Below, one piece after another: positions 26,083 to 34,205 of a DNA stretch of 59,722 nucleotides. How positions within the stretch are numbered: the stretch's first letter is position 1; each line of letters begins with the position of its first letter. Made by a program: the position numbers and the translations under genes. This DNA is from Candidatus Binataceae bacterium. GTDB taxonomy: Bacteria > Desulfobacterota > Binatia > Binatales > Binataceae. The notes under the pieces are model-generated. The model did no database searches. It worked only from the letters and a program-made list of their open reading frames with translations, and had not been told where the DNA came from. Location: positions 1-59,722 of the forward strand of contig DATJXN010000134.1 in the NCBI GenBank assembly GCA_035500095.1, read 5' to 3'.

Positions 26083-26940
26083 ATGAAAAACTATATCACC
26101 ATAACTCCAGCCCGGGACGAGGAGCGGCTTCTCCCGCGACTGCTGGTTGCGATGGTTGCGCAGACGCACAAGCCCGGGCGCTGGATCGTAATCGACGACG
26201 GGTCGTCCGATCGCACTGGCGAGATTCTCGATCAAGCTGCGCGCTATCATCCGTGGATCCAACCGGAGCATCTGCCGCGCGGCCGCGCGCGCGCGCCGGG
26301 CGGCGAGTCGGTGATCATGCGCTTTCTGCCGCGCGACGCGTGGGAGGGCTACGACGCAATCCTCCGGCTGGACGCCGATTTGTCCTTCAAGCCTGAGTTT
26401 GCCGAGCTGCTGCTGGCGGAATTGGAAAAGGACCCGCGCCTGGGCATCGCCGGCCCGACCCTGTACGAAATCCATGGCGCGCGCTGGCGCGAGGTTCCCG
26501 CGCCGTCGTTTCACACCCGCGGCGCAGCCAAGATGTACTCGACCGCCTGCTTCGCGGCGATCGGAGGGCTGGAAGCCGGACTCGGCTGGGACACGATCGA
26601 CGAAGTGCGTGCGATGATGCTCGGGTTTGGCACGCGCAGCTTTCGGCAGATCCGCGCCTATCATCATCGCCCGCAGGGCGCCGCCGGCGGGCTCTGGCGG
26701 GGACGCAAGGCGGCCGGCAGGGCGGCATATAACGTCGGCTATTCGCCGCTTTTCCTCATGGCGCGTGCGCTCAGGCTCGCGCTCAAGTGGCCGCCGATAA
26801 TCGGCGGCCTCGGGCTTGCGGCGGGATACCTGGAGGGTGCGATGCGCCATTCGCCGCGGCCAGTCTCGCCGGCACTGGTCAGATTCGTGCGTCGTCAACA
26901 GCTACGCAGACTGCTCTTGATGGAGTCGGTATGGCGTTGA
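26083..26940 (+). CDS. Family 2 glycosyltransferase
   Basis: The 285-residue enzyme has a GT-A fold: YITITPARDEERLLPRLL, the WIVIDDGSSDRTGEIL block, and the DxD-type motif RLDADLSFKPEF. In the acceptor region WDTIDEVRAMMLGF carries the acidic ED-like residues. A C-terminal hydrophobic stretch (ALKWPPIIGGLGLAAGYLEG) suggests membrane association. Donor and acceptor cannot be deduced. It begins 110 bases after the flippase and overlaps the next gene by 10 bases, so it belongs to the same transcript. Confidence 0.88.
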   Translation: MKNYITITPARDEERLLPRLLVAMVAQTHKPGRWIVIDDGSSDRTGEILDQAARYHPWIQPEHLPRGRARAPGGESVIMRFLPRDAWEGYDAILRLDADLSFKPEFAELLLAELEKDPRLGIAGPTLYEIHGARWREVPAPSFHTRGAAKMYSTACFAAIGGLEAGLGWDTIDEVRAMMLGFGTRSFRQIRAYHHRPQGAAGGLWRGRKAAGRAAYNVGYSPLFLMARALRLALKWPPIIGGLGLAAGYLEGAMRHSPRPVSPALVRFVRRQQLRRLLLMESVWR

Positions 26941-28151
26941 GCCTCAAATTATCCGTTGAGCGTGACGCGCTTTCGCCAGGCGGGTCGCGGGTTGAGCTCA
27001 CCGGGCGCAACGATGCCTTCACCTTCTGGAAACTGCCGGAGCAGTGGCGCGGCGCGCTGGAGCCGACGATCGGGCCGTCGGCGGGGGCTGCGGAGCGGCT
27101 CTTGCTGGAACAGTATCTGCCCGAAGTCGACCGTCATCCGCCCTCCGCGATGCGCGCGTACTACCGGGTCAAACGCCTCATTCCGCCGAGCCTGCGACAT
27201 CGCCTCAACTCGGCAGCGATCCGCGCGCGCGCGTGTCTTCAGTTTCCGAGCTGGCCGTGCGAGAGCGCACTAATCGAATTGTGGCGCGGCTGGGCGAGGC
27301 AGGCGCTCGAGGTCTGCGGCGCGAGTGACGGATGGCACATCGGCTTCTGGCCCGGCAACGCTCGATGCTGCATCGTGCTGACGCACGACGTGGAAAGTCC
27401 GCGCGGTTTCGCGCGGATGGAGGCGCTCGCCGACCTCGAGGAGGAGCACGGCTTTCGTTCCTCCTTTAACCTGCCGCTCGCACAATACCCGATCGATTGG
27501 GAGCGCGTGGCGCACCTGCGCGCGCGCGGCTTCGAGTTCGGCGCTCATGGCCTCTCTCACGATGGCCGCCTGTTTCGCAGCCATCGCGACTTTGCCGCAC
27601 TCGCGCCCATTCTCGAACGGCTTGCCGCCGAGCACGACCTCCGCGGCTTCCGCGCGCCTTCGACGCTGCGCGATCCGCAGGCAATCGCCACCATGGACTT
27701 CGACTTCGACTTGAGCTTCGCCGACACCGATCCCTACGAACCGCAGCCCGGCGGAACCTGCAGCCTCTTCCCGTTCCATCTGTCGCGAATGATCGAATTG
27801 CCCTACACGCTGCCGCAGGACCACACGCTGATTCATCTTCTCCGCCGCGCCCCGCTGCCCGTGTGGGTGATGAAGGCGAAATGGATCGCCTCGCTGGGCG
27901 GCATGATTCTCACGCTCACCCATCCCGACTACTGCGGCGACGGCGCTTACTTCGAGGCCTACCGGGAACTCCTCAAGCGGCTTGGCGAGATCGAACTCGC
28001 GTGGCGCGCGCTGCCCTCCGAAGCGGCGCATTGGTGGAAACAGCGGGCCCATCTGGAACTCCGGATCGAAAACGGTGAACCGCGCATCTGTGGCCCAGGG
28101 GCCGAGCGCGCCGCCCCGCTGCGCCTTACCGCACATCCCATCTTGAACTAG
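26931..28151 (+). CDS. Polysaccharide deacetylase-like protein (NodB fold)
   Basis: I start at ATG 26931, overlapping the glycosyltransferase stop, giving 406 residues. Residues about 145-340 form a NodB-like domain: THDVESPRG supplies the metal aspartate (D153), GAHGLSHDG the H-x-x-x-H pair (H206, H210), and the later RAPSTLRD and LPYTLPQDHTLIHLL blocks are those of long bacterial deacetylases of EPS loci. The N-terminal 140 residues are not recognised, and no signal peptide is seen, so it probably acts on a lipid-linked precursor in the cytoplasm. The substrate is unknown, presumably an N-acetyl group of the repeat unit. Confidence 0.75.
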   Translation: MALSLKLSVERDALSPGGSRVELTGRNDAFTFWKLPEQWRGALEPTIGPSAGAAERLLLEQYLPEVDRHPPSAMRAYYRVKRLIPPSLRHRLNSAAIRARACLQFPSWPCESALIELWRGWARQALEVCGASDGWHIGFWPGNARCCIVLTHDVESPRGFARMEALADLEEEHGFRSSFNLPLAQYPIDWERVAHLRARGFEFGAHGLSHDGRLFRSHRDFAALAPILERLAAEHDLRGFRAPSTLRDPQAIATMDFDFDLSFADTDPYEPQPGGTCSLFPFHLSRMIELPYTLPQDHTLIHLLRRAPLPVWVMKAKWIASLGGMILTLTHPDYCGDGAYFEAYRELLKRLGEIELAWRALPSEAAHWWKQRAHLELRIENGEPRICGPGAERAAPLRLTAHPILN

Positions 28152-28160
28152 GAGCGCATC

Positions 28161-29363
28161 GTGGCCCGCTTTCTCCTCATTGCATACACGACCTATGTCC
28201 ACGACGGCCGCGTTAAGCGTCACGCGGAGGCGCTGGCCGAACGCGGCGATCATGTCGACGTGCTCTGTCTGGACAGTGGCCATAACGGCACGATCGGCGG
28301 CGTCAACGTGATTGGCCTCAAAATGCCGCGCTATCGGGGCGCCAGCCGCTCCAGTTACATGCGCAGCTACCTTCGGTTTTTCGCTAAAGCCTCATGGGCG
28401 GTGGTACGGCTGAGCTGGGCGAAACGCTATGACGTCGCGATCGTTTGCACCATGCCTGACGCGGCTGTGCTGTGCGCGCTGCCGGCGCGATTGCGCGGCA
28501 GCAGGATCGTGCTGGACATCCACGACACGATGCCGGAGCTCTATCAGGACAAATTCGGCGGGCGGCGCGGGGCGATCGGCGCGCAGCTCTTGATGCTGGA
28601 GGAGCGCACCAGCGCAGGGTGCGCCGACACGGTGCTGGCCGTGCACGCGCTTCACCGCGCACGCCTCATCCGGGCGGGTGTCCCTGAGCGCAAGATCAGA
28701 ACCGTGATGAATGCGACCAACCCTGCGCTTTTCAGCGCCGCGCCGGCGGCGCGCAAGCGCGCCGATGGAAAGTTCGTGCTGGCCTGTCACGGCACGGTGA
28801 CACATCGGCTCGGACTGGATATCGCGATCGAAGCAATAGCGCTCGCGCGAACGCAGGTTCCCGGCCTGCGCCTGATGGTAATCGGCGATGGCGACCATCT
28901 CGACGCGGCACGCCGGCTCGTCGCGCGCAGGCGCCTCGAAGGATGCGTGAGCTTCGTCAACCAGGTGCCGATCGACGAACTGCCGAGCCTACTTTCCGAG
29001 GCTGACGCCGGGCTGGTGCCTAATCGCGCAAGCAACGCGACGCATCTGATGCTTCCGGTCAAGTTGCTCGACTACACGGCGCTCGGCGTTCCGGCGATCG
29101 CCGCACGCCTGCAGACTATCGAACACTATTTCGGCGAGCGCGCAGTGCGATTCTTCGAACCGGGAGATCGCGACGATCTGGCGGGAGCGATCGTCGAGCT
29201 CTACCGCGACCCGTCGCGGCGCGCCGAGCTTGCGCGCAACGCCCGCCGCGCCGTCGAAAGAATTGGATGGCCGGTCCAGCGCGCGGAATACTACAGCGCG
29301 GTCGACGCGCTGCTGCGCAAACCGCCAGCGGCGGAAAGCTACGGCCCGGAGCGTGCGGCGTGA
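28161..29363 (+). CDS. GT4/GT1-type glycosyltransferase
   Basis: The 400-residue protein (GTG start) has the GT-B architecture: N-terminal RFLLIAYTTYVHDGRVKRHA, a linker, and the C-terminal nucleotide-sugar domain with HGTVTHRLGLDIAIEAIALA, VIGDGD and the VPNRASNATHLMLPVKLLDY block that replaces the usual E-x7-E region. Retaining transferases of this family add single sugars to lipid-linked acceptors in the cytoplasm. It lies nine bases after the deacetylase-like gene. Donor specificity cannot be read from the sequence. Confidence 0.87.
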   Translation: MARFLLIAYTTYVHDGRVKRHAEALAERGDHVDVLCLDSGHNGTIGGVNVIGLKMPRYRGASRSSYMRSYLRFFAKASWAVVRLSWAKRYDVAIVCTMPDAAVLCALPARLRGSRIVLDIHDTMPELYQDKFGGRRGAIGAQLLMLEERTSAGCADTVLAVHALHRARLIRAGVPERKIRTVMNATNPALFSAAPAARKRADGKFVLACHGTVTHRLGLDIAIEAIALARTQVPGLRLMVIGDGDHLDAARRLVARRRLEGCVSFVNQVPIDELPSLLSEADAGLVPNRASNATHLMLPVKLLDYTALGVPAIAARLQTIEHYFGERAVRFFEPGDRDDLAGAIVELYRDPSRRAELARNARRAVERIGWPVQRAEYYSAVDALLRKPPAAESYGPERAA

Positions 29364-29395
29364 AGCGAAACTTTGCCCGAAAGGGAGGAAGCGAA

Positions 29396-30196
29396 GTGAA
29401 ACATGGGGAGACATTAGTCGTCGGCCTCGGCGAGGTCGGCGGGGCGCTGGCGGAAGTCATCGAGCACCACCAGCCTGTTCTGCGTCACGATATCGAGCCG
29501 CGCGAGTTCAACGCGCCGATCGCCGTGATGCATATCTGTATTCCATTCCGCGCGAGCGCGGAGTTCGAGGCCGCGGCGTGCGGCTATATCGAACGGTTCG
29601 ATCCCGCGTTAACCATCGTCAACAGCACGGTACTGCCCGGAACCACCAGCGCGCTCGCGCGGCGGACCGGCAAACCCGTCGCCTACAGTCCTGTGCGCGG
29701 CAAGCACGTGCGGATGGCGCAGGATCTTCTCAATTACGTCAAGTACGTGGCCGCACCCGCTAAACAAACCGCCGCTGCCGCCGAGCGCCATTTCGCGGAC
29801 CTCGGGATGAAGACGCGGCGGATGGACAGGCCGGAGACACTCGAATTGGCCAAGCTCGCGGAGACAACCTACTTCGGCGTGCAGATCGCGTTCGCCCAGG
29901 ACCTCGATCGTTACGCTCGCCGCGTCGGCGCCGACTACGAACAGGCGATCGATTTTTTCGAGGAGGTGCCTTTCCTGCCTCGCACGCGGTACTTCCCGGG
30001 TTTTATCGGTGGCCATTGCGTCATCCCGAACATCCAATTGCTGCGCAGGATTGCCGGCTCCGCAATGCTCGACGCGATCCTCGAGTCAAACGCGGCGCGC
30101 GCCCAGGAGGTGCCTCCGCCCGCGCAAGAAACCGGGAAGCGTCAACCGTCGCGGCGCGAATCGGCCAGGCGCAATGGCGACCTGCTTTCTAGTTGA
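29396..30196 (+). CDS. Short UDP-sugar dehydrogenase-like protein
   Basis: GTG 29396 is chosen because GGAGG stands seven bases before it. The 266 residues contain an NAD-binding start (LVVGLGEVGGAL), the IVNSTVLPGTT block, a central K153 in LAKLAETTYFG, and the catalytic-cysteine motif FIGGHCVIP (C208) of UDP-glucose/UDP-GlcNAc dehydrogenases. Full-length enzymes have about 420-440 residues with a C-terminal UDP-binding domain, which is missing here. It could still supply the uronic acid for the WbpB/D/E-like trio, or work on an unusual substrate. It overlaps the next gene by 23 bases. The last 40 residues are charged and unconserved. Confidence 0.7.
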   Translation: MKHGETLVVGLGEVGGALAEVIEHHQPVLRHDIEPREFNAPIAVMHICIPFRASAEFEAAACGYIERFDPALTIVNSTVLPGTTSALARRTGKPVAYSPVRGKHVRMAQDLLNYVKYVAAPAKQTAAAAERHFADLGMKTRRMDRPETLELAKLAETTYFGVQIAFAQDLDRYARRVGADYEQAIDFFEEVPFLPRTRYFPGFIGGHCVIPNIQLLRRIAGSAMLDAILESNAARAQEVPPPAQETGKRQPSRRESARRNGDLLSS

Positions 30197-31622
30197 CAGC
30201 AAGGAGACGGGCGCCAACTCGACCGTTGCCGGGTTGGCGCGCGTGCGCGGCGCACGCCTGATGCATTGCCGCGGCGCCGAGGCGTTGCCGGGCGAGGCCG
30301 CGCGCCAAGGGATCGTCGCGATCGGCGCGTCGCGTTTGCGGCAGCTTCCCGTCTATCAGAGATCGCAGCTCGCGAGCGCGGTCGGCCAGGGCGCGACGCT
30401 CTACGTTCGTGGCATCGCTCCAGGCGCCGACAAGCTCGACCTTGCGCCGTTCGCTCCCCTCGACGCGCCGCTAGCGCCCGAGCGCCGCGCGGTCGGATAC
30501 AGGTTCACGGAAAGCCCGATGCTTCCGGCGGCACTCCGTGGCGAAGAAGCCACAGGCGGCCTGTTCAATTCACCGGGTGTCGAGTGCGGCTTTATCCCGG
30601 GGGCTGAGGAGCTGCTCGTCGTGCGGCACGTTGACGGTGTCAAGCGCGCCGCGATTTTCGCGCTTCAATACGGCGGCGGATGCATCATCCATGACCTGAA
30701 TCCGGAGGACGAGACCGGCGCCGACGCGCCCATCGTCGCACGCCTGGCCGCGCGCGAGGCGCGCCCTCTGTTTGCGGGCGCCTTGCTTGCGGTCAACCGA
30801 GCGGCCGGAATCGACCCGGAGTGTTTGCCGCCTTTCAATCTCACGATTGACGACCGGCCGATAAACTATGACCACTTCAACACCATGCCCGTCTCCGCCC
30901 TGCTCAGCCATATCGAGCGTCTGTGCCCGGGGACGCACACGGATTTTGCCTGGACGCCGCGCCATGCGCACCCAAGCCGCAGTTACGTGGAAGCGATGAA
31001 ACAATTTTCGATCGGTTTCGCGTGGCATGGGCTATACCGTCACGTCGACCATCGCGTCATCGCCGATCCCGCGGCCGACCTCGCGCGGGGTCAGCGCACG
31101 GTCGGACGAATCGAGCGCCGTTTCGGCATCCGCTTTCAGCCGATCATGATTTTCCCGTTCGAGCGCGCAGCGCCGGGACAGTTTCCGATGCTCACGCGCG
31201 CGGGATTTATGGCCAGCGTCGAGGAGCCGCGCCTTGCCTCCTGCTCCGATCCGTATTTTCCCGCATCGCCGGGCGACGCGAGGGCCGCGCGCGTCGATGC
31301 GAGTTCAGGCTTCGTCGTTTTGCATCGATATCGTGCCGTCTCGTTGACGCGCGATCGGATGCTCGCGATGGCCGTGCTCGGCCTGCCTATAATCGCCCTC
31401 GCGCATCCCGAGGACCTGGGGCTGCGGCGCTTTTCGCGCTTCTGGGATAGAGGCGGCGATCTCTCGCATTTCGACGAGGTTCTGAAGTTCGCTTCGTCCA
31501 AAAAAATGCCGTCGCGGTCGCTCCACGATATCGCCGCCCAGGTGATCGCAGCCGAAGCCCCGCACGCGACACCGGCCAACGGCGCGCAGATTTACGCGAC
31601 ACAGCCGGCAGGCGGGTCATGA
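30174..31622 (+). CDS. Conserved EPS-locus protein, possibly polysaccharide deacetylase-like
   Basis: The 482-residue protein has no signal peptide. Its N-terminal half looks like a glutamine-amidotransferase-like or unassigned alpha/beta fold. In the second half NLTIDDRPINYDHFN, then TDFAWTPRHAHPSRSYVEAM and KQFSIGFAWHGLYRHVDHR resemble metal-binding stretches of NodB-type deacetylases (Asp pair, then His-rich loops), but a clear H-x-x-x-H is missing. I therefore assign only a possible deacetylase-like fold. It starts inside the dehydrogenase gene and ends in an ATGA overlap with the DUF262 gene, so all three are translationally linked. Confidence 0.55.
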   Translation: MATCFLVDSKETGANSTVAGLARVRGARLMHCRGAEALPGEAARQGIVAIGASRLRQLPVYQRSQLASAVGQGATLYVRGIAPGADKLDLAPFAPLDAPLAPERRAVGYRFTESPMLPAALRGEEATGGLFNSPGVECGFIPGAEELLVVRHVDGVKRAAIFALQYGGGCIIHDLNPEDETGADAPIVARLAAREARPLFAGALLAVNRAAGIDPECLPPFNLTIDDRPINYDHFNTMPVSALLSHIERLCPGTHTDFAWTPRHAHPSRSYVEAMKQFSIGFAWHGLYRHVDHRVIADPAADLARGQRTVGRIERRFGIRFQPIMIFPFERAAPGQFPMLTRAGFMASVEEPRLASCSDPYFPASPGDARAARVDASSGFVVLHRYRAVSLTRDRMLAMAVLGLPIIALAHPEDLGLRRFSRFWDRGGDLSHFDEVLKFASSKKMPSRSLHDIAAQVIAAEAPHATPANGAQIYATQPAGGS

Positions 31623-32401
31623 ACGAAGACCTTGCGGGCAACTTCGGAGCGAAGGATGAAAACGCAAACCACGAGGCTGGTTACGCGTACCGCGTTATCA
31701 CGGTGCGCGAGGCGGTCGAGCGCTGCGTATCCGGCGAGTGGGACATTGCGGAATTTCAGCGGCAGTTTGTGTGGCGCCCCTCGCAGGTATGCGCTCTTGC
31801 CGACTCGTTGTGGCGCAATTATCCGTTCGGCTCGCTACTTCTATGGCGCGCACAGGAAGAAGGCAATGGCGAGCGCCGGGTGCGATGGTGGATCGCCGAC
31901 GGCCATCAGCGCCTTACTTCTCTTTGCATCCTGTCCGGGCGCGAGCCGATCTGGTTCAGGCGCAGAGCAGCCGAATCTCCCCGGCGAATGCCGCCAGGAT
32001 TCGAGCCCTGTTTCGATGCCGGCGCCGATGCGGCCGCGGCCTTCGTCGCCACGCGCGCAGGCGACGCAGCGCGCGATGCGCGATTGGTTCCAGTCAGCCG
32101 GCTGCTGGCGCTCGATCCGGATGAAGCACGCGGCATAAGCGAACTGCATAAACTCGTCGAGACCTTGAAGACCGAGAAGGGCTGCCTCGGGATGGACCTG
32201 GCGGAACTTTACCGGCGGCTAAGCCGAGTCAGCATGCTTGATCGGCGAGAGCTGGCGGCAACTCTGGTCTGGCAAGAACGCAAACACGTGCTCGAGATCT
32301 TCGCCCGGCTCAATAGCAGGGGAATGCGGTTTCGAAGGCTGCTGCTTAAACTCGCGATGGAAGAAATCCCGACCGCGCTTCGTGGAGCCCGCCGCGGTTG
32401 A
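31619..32401 (+). CDS. DUF262 (ParB/Srx-like) domain protein
   Basis: The 260-residue product carries the DUF262 pattern: ITVREAVERCVSGEWDIAEF followed by QRQFVWRP, ALADSLWRNYPFGSLLLW, the WWIADGHQRLTSL motif (the usual D-G-Q-Q-R appears as D-G-H-Q-R) and the late IFARLNSRGMRFRRLLL block. The fold is a ParB-like nucleotide-binding or nuclease domain, known from type IV restriction (GmrSD) and other defence proteins; the C-terminal DUF1524 HNH nuclease is absent. Its ATG overlaps the stop of the preceding EPS gene, so it is co-translated with the EPS operon, an unexpected setting. Function here is unknown. Confidence 0.8.
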   Translation: MNEDLAGNFGAKDENANHEAGYAYRVITVREAVERCVSGEWDIAEFQRQFVWRPSQVCALADSLWRNYPFGSLLLWRAQEEGNGERRVRWWIADGHQRLTSLCILSGREPIWFRRRAAESPRRMPPGFEPCFDAGADAAAAFVATRAGDAARDARLVPVSRLLALDPDEARGISELHKLVETLKTEKGCLGMDLAELYRRLSRVSMLDRRELAATLVWQERKHVLEIFARLNSRGMRFRRLLLKLAMEEIPTALRGARRG

Positions 32402-32555
32402 CTGCGCACCGCGCGCGCCGCATCGCGCGGCTCGGTCGATACCCGGAACAGCGGCGCCATCGGCCTCGTCCGTTCACTCAGCGCGTAAAAAGCCGTTTGA
32501 GAAGAGAACATCGTGTGGGCTGCTGCCCGGGCGTAACCGGATAGTTCACGCTGCG

Positions 32556-33266
32556 TTAACCCTCTCCCTCCGCGAACAAAGTCTCCTCGGGCATGCGATC
32601 GAGCCGATCCAGGTCGGGGACTCGGCCTTCGCGAAAGTTGCAGCGGCGCACGTTTCTGACGCCGGCCTCTTCCATCAAGGCCTTCAAAAGTACGAAATCA
32701 TATTGGTAAGCGCGCCTGTATAAGTCACCTCTCGGTTTCTTCGGATAGAAAAAATACTCCAGGGCTTGCTCGCGCTTTCCCTCGCGATACAGGGCGACGA
32801 TGTATTCGAGATCGGGGACGGCAATTCTCATAGTGCCGTTATGTTTCAGAACTCGGACGGCCTCTCGGAGAAGCGCCAAAGCGTCATCACGATAGAGGTG
32901 ATGCAGCATGTGGGAACAAAAAATGAAATCGACGGAAGAGTCCGCGAGAGGTATGCCATATTTCAGGTTGTGAAAGACAAACCGATGCTCACGCACCAGA
33001 TTCGTGAACTCGTCGGGGGAAAAATCAGCTCTAACGTTTGTCAGTGGAAGCGCTACATTTAGCACGGACCGCGGCATTTTCACGAACAGCGTCTTTATAC
33101 TGCCATCGATATTGATCCATCCGGGCGCGACATAAAGCCCGCTGCCTAGATTGAGCTTGACCGGTTCGCCCAACGGCTCGATTCGCTGCCATTTGCGCAG
33201 CCAACCAGAACAATGCTCCGCACGATCTATCGTCTTACGCACTAAGTTATCCAGTGCTGTCTTCAT
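32556..33266 (-). CDS. SAM-dependent methyltransferase (class I)
   Basis: The 236-residue protein has motif I VKLNLGSGLYVAPGWINIDG, a central DFIFCSHMLHHLYRD (motif IV region with acid and base), and VLKHNGTMRIAVPDLE. These are typical of methyltransferases next to EPS or LPS glycosyltransferases that O-methylate a sugar. It lacks membrane segments. It is convergent with the EPS operon and less GC-rich than it, so it may have been acquired separately. The substrate is unknown. Confidence 0.85.
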   Translation of the reverse strand: MKTALDNLVRKTIDRAEHCSGWLRKWQRIEPLGEPVKLNLGSGLYVAPGWINIDGSIKTLFVKMPRSVLNVALPLTNVRADFSPDEFTNLVREHRFVFHNLKYGIPLADSSVDFIFCSHMLHHLYRDDALALLREAVRVLKHNGTMRIAVPDLEYIVALYREGKREQALEYFFYPKKPRGDLYRRAYQYDFVLLKALMEEAGVRNVRRCNFREGRVPDLDRLDRMPEETLFAEGEG

Positions 33267-33350
33267 TGGTACGCGGCGCTCGTGATTCGTCGCAGATAGT
33301 TCGTTGTCTCTGTCTGGCCAGCCGCTTGGTATCTGCAGTGCGCTGCCCGC

Positions 33351-34175
33351 TCAGAACTGCGAATGGAGCCAGCCCTCGCGGACCAATAGCGACTTGACTT
33401 CGGCGATATACTTGAGCGCGCCGCTGTCGTACCAATCGCCGGAAAACCAGTCGCCCATGCATCCCCACAGCATCTCGTCGGTGTCGCCGTTAGGATATCG
33501 CGGATATCCAAGGGCCGGAATTTCCTGGGGAAGGTAGCTGATATCACCGTTCATGCAGGCGCGTTGATAGGCGAGCCTGAAATCCACGTTGAAGGCAGTG
33601 CTGTCCTTGCTGAGGGGCCAACCGCCGAACGATTTGTACTTCATCTGCATGATGCCGTAGCTCTGCATGCAGTGGCCGCCGTCCCAGGCGCCCGGGTAAC
33701 CGCTCCCCGGCGGACATAGAGAAAGGTCGCTGGTCGAATCGCCCACGGTGCTCTGCAGCCAGTGCGATTCGGCCGCGGCCTGGGCACGGACCACATTTTC
33801 ATCCACTCCCCATTTGCACGCGCCCCATCGAAGTATCTGGTCGGTAGTGCCCGTGAATTCTCCGTCGACGCGCGCGAAATCCGATGGCGGCACAAAGCTG
33901 CCTTTGACGGGAAAGGCATGGAACTTCGCCAGTTGTTCCGGCGTCGGAGTCGTGCGATTCGCCGCCGCGTTCTGGACGCGTAATTCCGGAGCCGGGGCGG
34001 ACGACAACACTGCAGCCGTGCATTGCGCGCCGCTCGGCAGCGATGCATGCGGCGGCAGGGTGGGAAAATAACCAGATAGGATATCCGCCGCGCATGCGAC
34101 AGCGGCGAAACGGCAGAACCAGCCAGCCGTGATCAGCGCTAAAAGTACCTTTCGCCCTATGCGGGTCACGTCCAC
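33351..34175 (-). CDS. Secreted lytic-transglycosylase-like protein
   Basis: The 274-residue protein has a signal peptide (LLALITAGWFCRFAAVACA-AD) and an SLT-like domain. WGVDENVVRAQAAAESHW carries the probable catalytic Glu (in AAESHW) and SYGIMQMKY is the second conserved block. Several cysteines (in WGACKWG, SLCPPG, HCMQ, ACMNG, WGCMG) may form disulfides. Transglycosylases cut peptidoglycan and often open a path for envelope machines, so it may help placement of the EPS exporter or polymer. It lies 30 bases downstream of the polymerase/ligase gene, in the same direction. Confidence 0.75.
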   Translation of the reverse strand: MDVTRIGRKVLLALITAGWFCRFAAVACAADILSGYFPTLPPHASLPSGAQCTAAVLSSAPAPELRVQNAAANRTTPTPEQLAKFHAFPVKGSFVPPSDFARVDGEFTGTTDQILRWGACKWGVDENVVRAQAAAESHWLQSTVGDSTSDLSLCPPGSGYPGAWDGGHCMQSYGIMQMKYKSFGGWPLSKDSTAFNVDFRLAYQRACMNGDISYLPQEIPALGYPRYPNGDTDEMLWGCMGDWFSGDWYDSGALKYIAEVKSLLVREGWLHSQF

Positions 34176-34205
34176 ACTCCGGTCGCCCGGACAGTTTCGT
34201 TCTCT

